A stretch of DNA of 7,432 nucleotides from an uncultured beta proteobacterium (GCA_903924715.1 CAIYCP010000337.1:1-7432); one strand, 5' to 3'. Shown: positions 1 to 6,208, numbered from the stretch's first letter. Numbers and translations are program-made. The notes: generated by a model from the letters alone, not told the origin.

Positions 1-1
1 C

Positions 2-139
2 ATCGAGGCGATGAGTGCCCAAGCGCTTGAATCCGCGATCGCGCAGCTTGATGTTGCCGCGTTGGCGGCACGCGGCCTGATACTTGAAAAAGAACCTGTC
101 TTATTGAGTCAAATGATCAGCTTTCATGCTGCTACCTAA
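2..139 (+). CDS. C-terminal end of an unidentified protein (5' end outside window)
   Basis: An open frame enters from the left edge and ends at TAA 137-139, giving 45 residues. The tail is alanine- and leucine-rich: an amphipathic helix-like stretch (AQALESAIAQLDVAALAARG) followed by a short segment ending SFHAAT. I do not recognise the family from this fragment and assign no function. It is taken as coding because it is open to the window edge, has G/C-rich third positions like the genes downstream, and is followed by a gene on the same strand 60 bp later. It could in principle be a non-coding open stretch, but 45 codons with a protein-like composition make a real gene end more likely. Confidence 0.55.
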   Translation: MEAMSAQALESAIAQLDVAALAARGLILEKEPVLLSQMISFHAAT

Positions 140-199
140 GCTTGTGGCGCGATTGCCGATCATACCGACCGAGGCTTAACTGATGCAAAGAAATTCATC

Positions 200-1375
200 A
201 TGAATTCTATTTTGTTCTCTCCGCTGGTTATCGGCGACGTCACCATCAAAAATAGAGTGGTGTTGTCTCCCATGCTGCAGTACTCAGCGCAAGGTGGCCA
301 TGTGAATGACTGGCACTTGATGCATCTTGGAAAATTTGCGGCGGGTGGCGTTGGATTGGTTTTCTGCGAGTCTACCAAGGTTGACCCGCGAGGCTGCTCG
401 ACGACCAATGACCTTGGCCTTTGGAAAGACGAGTTTATAGAACCTCTGAAGCGCATTACTAATTTGATTAAAGCCAATGGTGCGATCCCGGGCATCCAGT
501 TAAGTCACTCGGGTCGAAAGGCAAGGCTTGCGCTACCGTGGGAAGGCCGTGTCCCTTTAGCTGAGTGCTTGGGCGTTGATCACGCTGAGCCCTGGGAGTT
601 AATTGGCCCGAGTGCGATCGCGCATTCAGCGAAATACGCAGTGCCACGTGCGATGACGCTGGACGACATCGCGTTTGTCATCGAGGCCTGGGGCAAAGCC
701 ACCGAGCGAGCGATACGCGCTGGCTTTGAGGTCATCGAGATTCATGGTGGACACGGGTACTTGATTCACCAGTTTCTTTCAGAGCGGGCGAATCAACGAA
801 CAGATCAGTATGGTGGATCGCTTGAAAATCGAATTCGATTTGCACTCGAGGTGGCGCAGCGTGTCAGACAATCGTGGCCCAGAAATAAACCTTTATTTTT
901 TCGCGTTTCCGCCGTGGATGAATGCGGGTGGACGATTGACGATAGTATTGTGTTGGCACGAGCCTTGAAACAATGTGGCGTGGATGTCATCGACTGCAGT
1001 TCTGGTGGCATGTCGGATGTGGTTGGCTCAGAGGCGCACTCGCCGTACAGTTATCAAGTCCCTTACGCCGAACAGATACGTGCCGGTGCCGATATTCAAA
1101 CTATGGCAGTCGGTATGATCGTTCATGCGGATCAGGCAGAGCAAATTTTGCAAAACGGTCATGCGGACTTGATTGCAATTGGTCGCGAATTGCTGCACAA
1201 CCCCAACTGGGCGATTGATGCAGCTCAAAAATTGGGTATTCAGCAGCCTTTTTCTCATATTGCGCGTGTTTACGCTTTTTGGTTAGAAAAAAGAGCAAGA
1301 AGTAGTTTTGGCAAGCCCTCCACTTGGCAAAATGGGATTGGTTCCGGGCCTAAAACGAGTACAAAAAAGGATTAA
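200..1375 (+). CDS. NADH:flavin oxidoreductase, Old Yellow Enzyme family (YqjM/XenA-like ene-reductase)
   Basis: A 391-aa FMN-dependent TIM-barrel oxidoreductase, expected in the cytosol, of the family that reduces activated C=C bonds with NAD(P)H. Visible family marks are the N-terminal FSPLVIGDVTIKNRVVLSPM strand, the INDWH-like segment VNDWH (35-39), GIQLSHSGRK (98-107; Gln100 and Arg106 region for FMN), the substrate pair His182/His185 with Tyr187 in EIHGGHGYLIHQF, Arg235 in FFRVSA, and the phosphate-binding AVGMI (303-307) and IGRELL (327-332). The residue matching YqjM Cys26, which tunes FMN redox potential, is Leu26 here, while Tyr28 is kept. The protein is about 50 aa longer than YqjM (338 aa), with a basic, probably disordered tail after about residue 366, and I see no equivalent of the YqjM C-terminal QYERGW. 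ATG 200 is the first usable start; its Shine-Dalgarno is weak (AAAGAAA). The physiological substrate cannot be read from sequence. Confidence 0.93.
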   Translation: MNSILFSPLVIGDVTIKNRVVLSPMLQYSAQGGHVNDWHLMHLGKFAAGGVGLVFCESTKVDPRGCSTTNDLGLWKDEFIEPLKRITNLIKANGAIPGIQLSHSGRKARLALPWEGRVPLAECLGVDHAEPWELIGPSAIAHSAKYAVPRAMTLDDIAFVIEAWGKATERAIRAGFEVIEIHGGHGYLIHQFLSERANQRTDQYGGSLENRIRFALEVAQRVRQSWPRNKPLFFRVSAVDECGWTIDDSIVLARALKQCGVDVIDCSSGGMSDVVGSEAHSPYSYQVPYAEQIRAGADIQTMAVGMIVHADQAEQILQNGHADLIAIGRELLHNPNWAIDAAQKLGIQQPFSHIARVYAFWLEKRARSSFGKPSTWQNGIGSGPKTSTKKD

Positions 1376-1383
1376 GCTATTCG

Positions 1384-1431
1384 GGTGCCGGTTCAAGGTT
1401 TGTATCTGTCAAATTGACCTTGCCGAGCACC
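1384..1431 (+). other. Imperfect inverted repeat (hairpin) in the gap before the hydrolase gene
   Basis: The 101-bp gap 1376-1476 contains two nested complementary pairs: outer GGTGC (1384-1388) with GCACC (1427-1431), and inner CAAGGT (1394-1399) with ACCTTG (1417-1422), extendable by one G-U pair. They are separated by an internal loop (1389-1393 and 1423-1426) and close a 15 to 17-nt loop. No T-run follows, so it is not a standard intrinsic terminator. It could be a Rho-associated or mRNA-end structure, or chance. The rest of the gap shows no clear promoter. Confidence 0.35.
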
Positions 1432-1476
1432 TTAGTGAAGACACTCTGTCTTGGTTAAAAATAGGTTGATGGTGAT

Positions 1477-2376
1477 ATGCAGGCAAGTAAACATGTTCGA
1501 GCGGGTGTTTTAAATATTGGCTACGCTGAGAGCGGATCACCGGATGGTCAGCCAGTGTTTTTGATGCACGGTTTCCCGTACGATATTCAGACGTATGCAG
1601 AAGTGGCTCCGGTATTGGCAAATGCAGGGTGTCGTGTCATCGTGCCTTATTTACGTGGCTACGGAACGACTCAGTTTTTAGATGCGCAAACGCTTCGCTC
1701 GGGTGAGCAAGCGGCGTTGGGTGCCGATTTGCTCGCACTGATGGATGCGCTGAAGATTCCAAACGCGCACTTGGCAGGCTATGACTGGGGTGGTCGGGCT
1801 GCCTGTGTGGTGGCAGCACTTTGGCCCGAGCGTTGTAAAGGCTTGGTTTCTTTCAATAGCTACAACATTCAACATATCGCGAAAGCGTTAGTACCTGACA
1901 CCCCTGAAAACGAGCATCGACTCTGGTATCAATATTATTTTCATAGCGAGCGCGGCCGCGCTGGGTTGCAACAAGATAGACAAGCGCTAATCCGTTTGCT
2001 ATGGCGTCTTTGGTCGCCGACCTGGGGGTTTGACGATGCAACGTTTGCGCGTAGTGCGCCATCGTTTGATAACGCTGATTTTGTGGATGTTGTGATTCAC
2101 TCGTATCGCCACCGCTACGGTTTAGTAGATGGGGATCCAGCGTATGCCGACATTGAACGTCGTTTGGCACAACAGCCTGCGATCACAGTGCCAAGTATTA
2201 CGTTTGATGGTGCCGATGATGGGGTGCGATTACCGTCCACACCAGATGCGCAGGCGCATCGTTTTACCGGGCCCCGCTCACATCGCGTGGTGCCGGGGGT
2301 CGGTCACAACATGCCGCAAGAAAATCCTACTATCTTTGCGCAAGCAATACTTGAACTAATCAGGTCCTCCTCATGA
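1477..2376 (+). CDS. Alpha/beta hydrolase, epoxide hydrolase-like
   Basis: A 299-aa cytosolic alpha/beta-hydrolase-fold protein, normal length for soluble bacterial epoxide hydrolases and haloalkane dehalogenase relatives. It has the oxyanion-hole motif HGFP (31-34), the nucleophile elbow GYDWGG with Asp103 rather than Ser as nucleophile, a charge-relay acid in GADDG (Asp247 or Asp248) and the base His277 in GVGHNMPQE. The Asp nucleophile followed by Trp, together with HGFP, points to epoxide or carbon-halogen ester-intermediate chemistry rather than a serine esterase. The lid region (about 140-225) has the family-typical YQYYFHSERGRAGL with candidate tyrosines for substrate activation. A moderate purine-rich site (ATAGG, 1461-1465) lies upstream of ATG 1477. 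The stop overlaps the next gene by ATGA, so the two are probably translationally coupled. The substrate is unknown; other Asp-nucleophile hydrolases cannot be excluded. Confidence 0.88.
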   Translation: MQASKHVRAGVLNIGYAESGSPDGQPVFLMHGFPYDIQTYAEVAPVLANAGCRVIVPYLRGYGTTQFLDAQTLRSGEQAALGADLLALMDALKIPNAHLAGYDWGGRAACVVAALWPERCKGLVSFNSYNIQHIAKALVPDTPENEHRLWYQYYFHSERGRAGLQQDRQALIRLLWRLWSPTWGFDDATFARSAPSFDNADFVDVVIHSYRHRYGLVDGDPAYADIERRLAQQPAITVPSITFDGADDGVRLPSTPDAQAHRFTGPRSHRVVPGVGHNMPQENPTIFAQAILELIRSSS

Positions 2377-3935
2377 GCGCTTCGGTATTTAAGAATTTGT
2401 CGTTCGTTAAAAAAATTGAATCCTGGTTAATGGCAATCGATCCTAACGATTCGCGCCAACTTGCACGTATCACCGTCGCGTATATCGTGTTTCATGCATG
2501 TTTTTGGGCTTTGCTCGCGATTGTTAGCTATACCGCACCGCATAAGGATAGTATTGAAGAACTATTTTGGATGCAGTCTTTTGCGTGGGGCTATCCAAAA
2601 TTTGGCCCAATCGGTACTTGGTGGGTGCATGCGTGGGCCTCTGTCTTTGGGCGCTCGTTTTGGATGACCTACGTAGCGGGGCAGGCGAACGTCGCCTTGA
2701 TGTTGTTGGTCGTTTGGCGCATTAGTTTGTTGTGTCTGAACCCAGCACGGGCCTTGATGGCCGTGGTGCTCACGAGTCTGATCGTTTATCACAATATTAA
2801 CGGCCTGCAAGTCAGTTCAAATCTTCTTCAACTACTTCCAACGGCTTTATTTGTATGGGCACTGCTGCTTGCAGTACGGCAACCGGCATGGTGGCGTTGG
2901 GTGCTAGTGGGCGTCACCGCTGCAGTGTGCTTGCTGACTAAATACAGTGCTGGGATTTGGTTTGCAGTGATGGGGGTTTGGCTTTTACAAGACCCGCGTA
3001 TTAGAAACAAAAAAACGCTGATGGGTCTTATTGTTGCGGTGCTGGCAGGTGGCCTTGCAATGGTGCCACACTTTGATTGGTTGATTCGTGAAAACGCGCC
3101 CACTTTGCAATACATGCAAAAACAGGTCGGTGGTGAGGTCAATCATTTAATGCGTGTGCTGAGCTTCTTAGCGAGCCAGTTAGGCAAGCTGTCACCTTTA
3201 TTGTTGACGTTGGCCGTGCTGCATTTTGGATTTAAACAAAAGGCTGAAGTCTCAACGCCCGCGGTGGCTTTGACTCAAGGTGCAGAATGGCGCTTCATCA
3301 GTTTTGCCGCACTCGGCCCCGTTATTTTGACTTCTTTGCTTGGCACGGTATTTATTACCCTCAACGCCAACTGGGCAACAGCCTTTTTTGTCATGTTTGG
3401 TGTTTATGCCTTGCGCTGGGTGCCCGCGCTTGATTCGAAGCAAACGGTAATGCGCGTGTTAACGGTTGGATTTACGTTAAACGTTTTAATGGCTGTAGGG
3501 ATGGCGCTTTATTATGGCGTGATCGCCGATGTACTCGGAAAAACTGCACGAGCCAATTATCCTGCGAAGCCTTTGGCGAGCAAACTTGACCAGATTTGGG
3601 ATGAACAAAAACTTGGTCCCTTAAAAATAGTGATTGGTGAAACTTGGACGGCAGGCACTGTATCAGTGGTTTCCAAGTATCAACCGCTCGTGCTGCCGTA
3701 TGGTTTGTATAGTCAAACCAAGGCTGTTACGCCAGAACTCATCAAGCGTTGTGGTGCATTGATCGTCATGGACCTTATAGAGATGCGCAACCGCATTAGC
3801 CCAGATATGCAATCTTTTATTACGCGTGCGACAAAGCAGGGCTCGTTTGAGGTTTACTGGAACCGTTATAAGAAAATAAAGCCAATCAAAATTGACTGGG
3901 CCATTATTGAGCCCGAGCAGAAGGGCGGGTGTTGA
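2373..3935 (+). CDS. Integral membrane glycosyltransferase, GT39/ArnT-like (PMT_2 superfamily)
   Basis: A 520-aa polytopic inner-membrane protein with about 11 hydrophobic segments (roughly 32-53, 100-120, 126-140, 152-168, 172-190, 192-206, 214-231, 268-286, 308-328, 333-350, 360-384) and a soluble C-terminal domain of about 135 aa. The layout matches GT-C fold transferases that use polyprenyl-phosphate sugars on the periplasmic side. After the first membrane helix the loop HKDSIEELFW carries acidic residues Asp59 and Glu62/63 where GT39 enzymes have their catalytic Asp/Glu. It is followed by WGYPKFGPIGTWWVHAW, which corresponds to the usual HPPL-W motif, and by LLTKYSAGIW (187-196), which fits the family Lys-Tyr-Ser segment. 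The start lies in an ATGA overlap with the hydrolase gene, with AGG at 2362-2364 as a candidate Shine-Dalgarno. The acceptor (lipid A, a protein or another glycan) is not deducible; it is probably not a true arnT, because no L-Ara4N pathway gene is nearby. Confidence 0.85.
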   Translation: MSASVFKNLSFVKKIESWLMAIDPNDSRQLARITVAYIVFHACFWALLAIVSYTAPHKDSIEELFWMQSFAWGYPKFGPIGTWWVHAWASVFGRSFWMTYVAGQANVALMLLVVWRISLLCLNPARALMAVVLTSLIVYHNINGLQVSSNLLQLLPTALFVWALLLAVRQPAWWRWVLVGVTAAVCLLTKYSAGIWFAVMGVWLLQDPRIRNKKTLMGLIVAVLAGGLAMVPHFDWLIRENAPTLQYMQKQVGGEVNHLMRVLSFLASQLGKLSPLLLTLAVLHFGFKQKAEVSTPAVALTQGAEWRFISFAALGPVILTSLLGTVFITLNANWATAFFVMFGVYALRWVPALDSKQTVMRVLTVGFTLNVLMAVGMALYYGVIADVLGKTARANYPAKPLASKLDQIWDEQKLGPLKIVIGETWTAGTVSVVSKYQPLVLPYGLYSQTKAVTPELIKRCGALIVMDLIEMRNRISPDMQSFITRATKQGSFEVYWNRYKKIKPIKIDWAIIEPEQKGGC

Positions 3936-3936
3936 A

Positions 3937-3975
3937 ATGATGCGTATGAATCGATTTGAGGTAGCACCTACATGA
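3937..3975 (+). other. 12-codon mini-ORF between glycosyltransferase and GNAT genes
   Basis: ATG 3937 opens a 12-codon frame (MMRMNRFEVAPT) whose TGA (3973-3975) overlaps the acetyltransferase ATG (3972) as ATGA. It begins 1 nt after the glycosyltransferase stop. It may let ribosomes leaving the glycosyltransferase gene reinitiate and reach the GNAT start, or it may be chance. The GNAT gene also has its own GAGG site at 3958-3961. Confidence 0.2.
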
Positions 3976-4508
3976 CTGCGCCTTCGTCGCCCCTGACAAT
4001 CCGCGAGAGCGACGAGTCAGATGTGGTCGTTATTCAAGACATCTATTCACATCACGTTCTGCACGGAACGGCATCCTTTGAACTTACGCCACCAACGGTC
4101 GATGAAATGCGGCAACGGCGCGCAGATGTCGTCGGGCGGCAGTTACCCTATTTGGTGGCTGAGAAGAACGGCCAGGTGGTGGGCTATGCCTATGTCACCC
4201 TCTATCGTCCGCGACCAGCCTATCGCTTTACGGTCGAAGACTCGGTCTATATTCGCGACGGGATGTCAGGGCAGGGTATTGGTCGATTACTACTGCAAGA
4301 ACTTATTCAAGTTTGCACCGACAAGGGTTATCGGCAAATGATGGCCGTCTGTGGTGATGCGAGTCCGCCGTCCGTGGCCTTGCACGAGAGTCTTGGCTTT
4401 ACGCTTGCAGGGACGTTTCGGTCAGTCGGCTATAAGTTTGGAGCCTGGCGCGATACGGCGATGCTGCAACGGGCCCTGGGAGTCGGGGATTCAACGCACC
4501 CTTCGTAA
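3972..4508 (+). CDS. GNAT-family N-acetyltransferase, phosphinothricin acetyltransferase-like (PAT/MnaT)
   Basis: A 178-aa cytosolic acetyl-CoA-dependent N-acetyltransferase of the PAT/YncA subgroup, which acetylates amino acids such as methionine sulfone or sulfoximine and phosphinothricin. Subgroup marks are HHVLHGTASFE (27-37), LPYLVAE (58-64), YRPRPAYRFTVEDSVYI (78-94) with Glu89 and Asp90, the CoA pyrophosphate loop GMSGQGIG (97-104), and VGYKFGAWRD (152-161). The segment GDASPPS (128-134) differs from the GDS-N-S version I expect in close PAT relatives, so substrate range may differ. A GAGG site at 3958-3961 lies 10 nt before ATG 3972, and the frame is closed by a stop at 3957-3959, so the start is well supported. 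It lies 36 bp after the glycosyltransferase with no terminator between, suggesting cotranscription. A housekeeping detoxifying or amino-acid acetylating role is the safest reading; actual herbicide resistance is not implied. Confidence 0.9.
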   Translation: MTAPSSPLTIRESDESDVVVIQDIYSHHVLHGTASFELTPPTVDEMRQRRADVVGRQLPYLVAEKNGQVVGYAYVTLYRPRPAYRFTVEDSVYIRDGMSGQGIGRLLLQELIQVCTDKGYRQMMAVCGDASPPSVALHESLGFTLAGTFRSVGYKFGAWRDTAMLQRALGVGDSTHPS

Positions 4509-4523
4509 TCTATCTATTTAATT

Positions 4524-4534
4524 TATCCGGTTAT
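4524..4534 (+). repeat. Direct repeat copy 1, TATCCGGTTAT (putative operator)
   Basis: This is an 11-bp exact match to the copy at 4580-4590. Its CCGG core is unusual in the surrounding AT-rich gap. It ends on the T of the extended -10 TGn element, so a protein bound here would block RNA polymerase. It is probably an operator for the ribbon-helix-helix protein encoded just downstream. Confidence 0.55.
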
Positions 4535-4542
4535 GTTATAAT
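4534..4542 (+). promoter_or_regulatory. Extended -10 promoter, TGTTATAAT
   Basis: A consensus TATAAT (4537-4542) is preceded by TGT, forming a perfect TGnTATAAT extended -10 of sigma-70 type. No good -35 hexamer is seen at 16 to 18 bp spacing (CTATTT or similar), which an extended -10 can tolerate. Transcription would begin near 4549-4550, giving a leader of about 52 nt to the ATG at 4602 and placing the second repeat copy inside the leader. Confidence 0.6.
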
Positions 4543-4579
4543 TAGATATATCGAAATTCCAAAGATAAAAATAAATAGA

Positions 4580-4590
4580 TATCCGGTTAT
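4580..4590 (+). repeat. Direct repeat copy 2, TATCCGGTTAT (putative operator)
   Basis: This is the second exact copy, 56 bp after the first and 11 bp before the start codon at 4602. It is preceded by TAGATAT-type sequence (4576-4582) that also occurs at 4543-4549. Its place between the predicted transcription start and the ATG fits a repressor or looping site. Confidence 0.55.
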
Positions 4591-4601
4591 TTATAAATAA
4601 A

Positions 4602-5039
4602 ATGAATACGCCCAAGGCAATGCCGATTCCTCAGTCTCTATTTGACGATTTAGATCTTGAGCTCCCGACGCCTGAACAGATCGAACAAGCGCTCTTAGCC
4701 GAACAGGCCGACAAACCGGCGGCAGCAACGCGTCGGCCTGCTGTTAAAGCGACTAAATCTCAGCAGTCAACCCGATCTGGTGCATTAGCCGGGCAGGCTT
4801 TTTTACCGGGCTTATCCAGGCGTGGCCGTCCGCGGCTTGAAATCCCAATTTCTGCGGTCGAACGCACTGCCGAACATCGCCGTAAACGGATCGAGGCCGG
4901 CGCAAAGCGGGTTGAGATGATCCTTGATCGCGATGTGTCAAAAGCGCTAGATGAGTTAGCTGAGCATTTTAAAGAGCCACGTAGCGATGTTGTCGCCGCG
5001 TTGATTCTAAAAGCTGCCTCACGCGTCTTGAAACGTTAA
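4602..5039 (+). CDS. Ribbon-helix-helix DNA-binding protein with AT-hook-like linker
   Basis: A 145-aa protein, not recognised as a named gene. Residues 1-35 are acidic (FDDLDLELPTPEQIEQALL), 36-70 are a low-complexity Ala/Thr/Lys/Arg linker, and 73-78 are RRGRPR, an AT-hook-like GRP core. Residues 102-139 fit a ribbon-helix-helix fold: strand KRVEMIL, helix DVSKALDELAEHF, then helix RSDVVAALILKAA. The likely role is a dimeric transcription regulator or plasmid-type DNA-binding protein. The start ATG 4602 has no Shine-Dalgarno (an A/T run precedes it); Met7 at 4620 is an alternative. The promoter gap before it carries two copies of TATCCGGTTAT around an extended -10, so autorepression is a reasonable inference. 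No toxin or partner gene follows on the same strand, which argues against a simple antitoxin. Confidence 0.75.
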   Translation: MNTPKAMPIPQSLFDDLDLELPTPEQIEQALLAEQADKPAAATRRPAVKATKSQQSTRSGALAGQAFLPGLSRRGRPRLEIPISAVERTAEHRRKRIEAGAKRVEMILDRDVSKALDELAEHFKEPRSDVVAALILKAASRVLKR

Positions 5040-5047
5040 GATTTTTT
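5026..5047 (+). terminator. Weak intrinsic terminator after the ribbon-helix-helix gene
   Basis: TCTTGA (5026-5031) pairs with TTAAGA (5036-5041), including one G-U pair, over an AACG loop, and six T residues follow (5042-5047). The stem overlaps the end of the coding sequence and is short and AT-rich, so it would be a weak terminator. It works only for + strand transcription; no equivalent T-run is seen for the converging - strand operon. Confidence 0.45.
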
Positions 5048-5053
5048 CTGACG

Positions 5054-6208
5054 TTAAAAGACCGCGCCGCGGGCAGATACCGGCCATAATTCTTCGACCT
5101 TGCCGTTGCGCACCGCGATCAACCAATCATGCAAATTGACGGTGGGGTCGCAGTGTCCTGAAATGAATCTAATTTTGTCACCCACCTTCAAAGCGGGAGT
5201 GCCTGGCGCTGGCACGATCGTCGTATGCTCGTCTGACACGCCTTTGACAGTCCAACCCGGCAACACGACGCGGGGCAAGCCAGAGTCCACTGCAAAACAC
5301 TTTAATCCCCCATCCACGACTGAATGGGTCGAACTCACACTGATGACCGTACATAAGACATGCAAGACGTGCTGAAGCTCGGGCGTATCGGTTGCGGGAG
5401 TGTTTTTGCCGTAGTCGTTATCCATCAAGACATAGGACCCGGGCTGTACCTCTGTGTATAGGCCCGATTCAGCCTCGAGTTCATAGGTGCCCGTGCCACC
5501 GCCTGTCACTGCATTGACTTCAAAGCCTGCGACTTTTAACGCAGCAATCATGTCTCTAACTTTATCGCACGCTGAGCCAATTGCTTGGGTGCGCTCTGCT
5601 GACGTTCGTAAATGTTGGGCTTTGCCGTGGTAAGCCTGCAATCCGGCAAAGACCAAGGCGGGAGAATAGGTTTGAATCGCCTGTGCTAATTCGATTGCTG
5701 CAGCGTGCGTGGTGACTCCGCAGCGTCCTGCTCCGACATCTTGCTCGATATAAACATCAATGGCCACGTGATGACGACGCGCAGCCGCGCCGATTTGGTG
5801 CACCTGCACCACGTTGTCAACACACACGCCCATATGAGCATGTGCGGCCAGCCTTGCGATGCGCTCAACCTTTCGAACACCAACGACTTGATTGGTGATT
5901 AAAATATTTTTGACACCCACCTCAATAAAGGCCTCAGCCTCACTGGCTTTTTGTACACAGATCCCCACTGCGCCGGCATGGATCTGGCGCAAGGCAATGT
6001 CAGGGCACTTGTGCGCTTTGCCATGCGAACGCACTGCAATGCCGGCCGTTTGAATGACCGCATGCACCTCAGCCAAATTACGTTCAAAAGCATCCAGTTC
6101 AATTAACAGGGCGGGGGTGTCAATGGTATCCACCGGCGCACCGATCCCCGCAGGTGCATCATGCCAACTACCGATTCGAGACTCAGAGATTGAAGGATGG
6201 TGCGTCAT
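5054..6208 (-). CDS. PLP-dependent DSD1-family enzyme, D-threonine aldolase / 3-hydroxy-D-aspartate aldolase-like
   Basis: A 384-aa cytosolic fold-type III PLP enzyme. The N-terminal alanine-racemase-like barrel has DTPALLIELDAFERNL and the PLP lysine Lys64 in RSHGKAHKCPD. YIEQDVGAGRCG (153-164) and the phosphate loop TGGGTGTYE (235-243) are also typical. The C-terminal beta domain ends in GHCDPTVNLHD with His352 and Asp354, the H-x-D divalent-metal pair of D-threonine and 3-hydroxy-D-aspartate aldolases; D-serine dehydratases of the same family have H-x-C. A retro-aldol cleavage of a D-beta-hydroxy amino acid to glycine or a similar product plus an aldehyde or glyoxylate is therefore favoured over dehydration, but the substrate is open. 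AGGA (complement of 6215-6218) lies 6 nt before the ATG, a good ribosome site. It follows the phosphotransferase gene by 55 bp on the same strand and is probably the last gene of that operon. Confidence 0.88.
   Translation of the reverse strand: MTHHPSISESRIGSWHDAPAGIGAPVDTIDTPALLIELDAFERNLAEVHAVIQTAGIAVRSHGKAHKCPDIALRQIHAGAVGICVQKASEAEAFIEVGVKNILITNQVVGVRKVERIARLAAHAHMGVCVDNVVQVHQIGAAARRHHVAIDVYIEQDVGAGRCGVTTHAAAIELAQAIQTYSPALVFAGLQAYHGKAQHLRTSAERTQAIGSACDKVRDMIAALKVAGFEVNAVTGGGTGTYELEAESGLYTEVQPGSYVLMDNDYGKNTPATDTPELQHVLHVLCTVISVSSTHSVVDGGLKCFAVDSGLPRVVLPGWTVKGVSDEHTTIVPAPGTPALKVGDKIRFISGHCDPTVNLHDWLIAVRNGKVEELWPVSARGAVF

Larger units (their letters stand above)
4512..4580. repeat. Inverted repeat arms ATCTATTTA / TAAATAGAT
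   Basis: ATCTATTTA (4512-4520) and its exact complement TAAATAGAT (4572-4580) bracket the promoter region of the ribbon-helix-helix gene. The right arm touches the second copy of the 11-bp direct repeat. In so AT-rich a stretch a 9-bp match could be chance, but its position around the promoter is suggestive of regulator binding. Confidence 0.4.

Noticed and set aside
140..199. The frame between the first stop (139) and the ene-reductase ATG is fully open, suggesting a longer N-terminus or readthrough fusion
   Set aside because: The 20 codons contain no ATG, GTG or TTG start, and the protein from Met1 already aligns with the YqjM N-terminus, so ATG 200 is kept.
36..625. GCGATCGC palindromes resembling HIP1-type repeats (near 36-43 and 616-623)
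   Set aside because: Only two copies, both inside or at coding sequence and expected from GC-rich codons; no array or spacing pattern.
3972..4508. GNAT gene as a true herbicide-resistance determinant
   Set aside because: PAT-like homologues are common chromosomal enzymes acting on amino-acid analogues; sequence alone does not show phosphinothricin specificity.
4602..5039. The RHH protein as the antitoxin of a toxin-antitoxin pair
   Set aside because: The next gene is on the opposite strand and encodes a large PLP enzyme, and the gene before is a GNAT of the PAT/MnaT amino-acid type with its own start and no toxin features, ahead of the RHH promoter.
5100..6102. Several open frames on both strands opposite or within the aldolase-like gene
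   Set aside because: They lie in shadow frames of a clearly conserved PLP enzyme and have arginine-, cysteine- and serine-rich translations with no domain signature.
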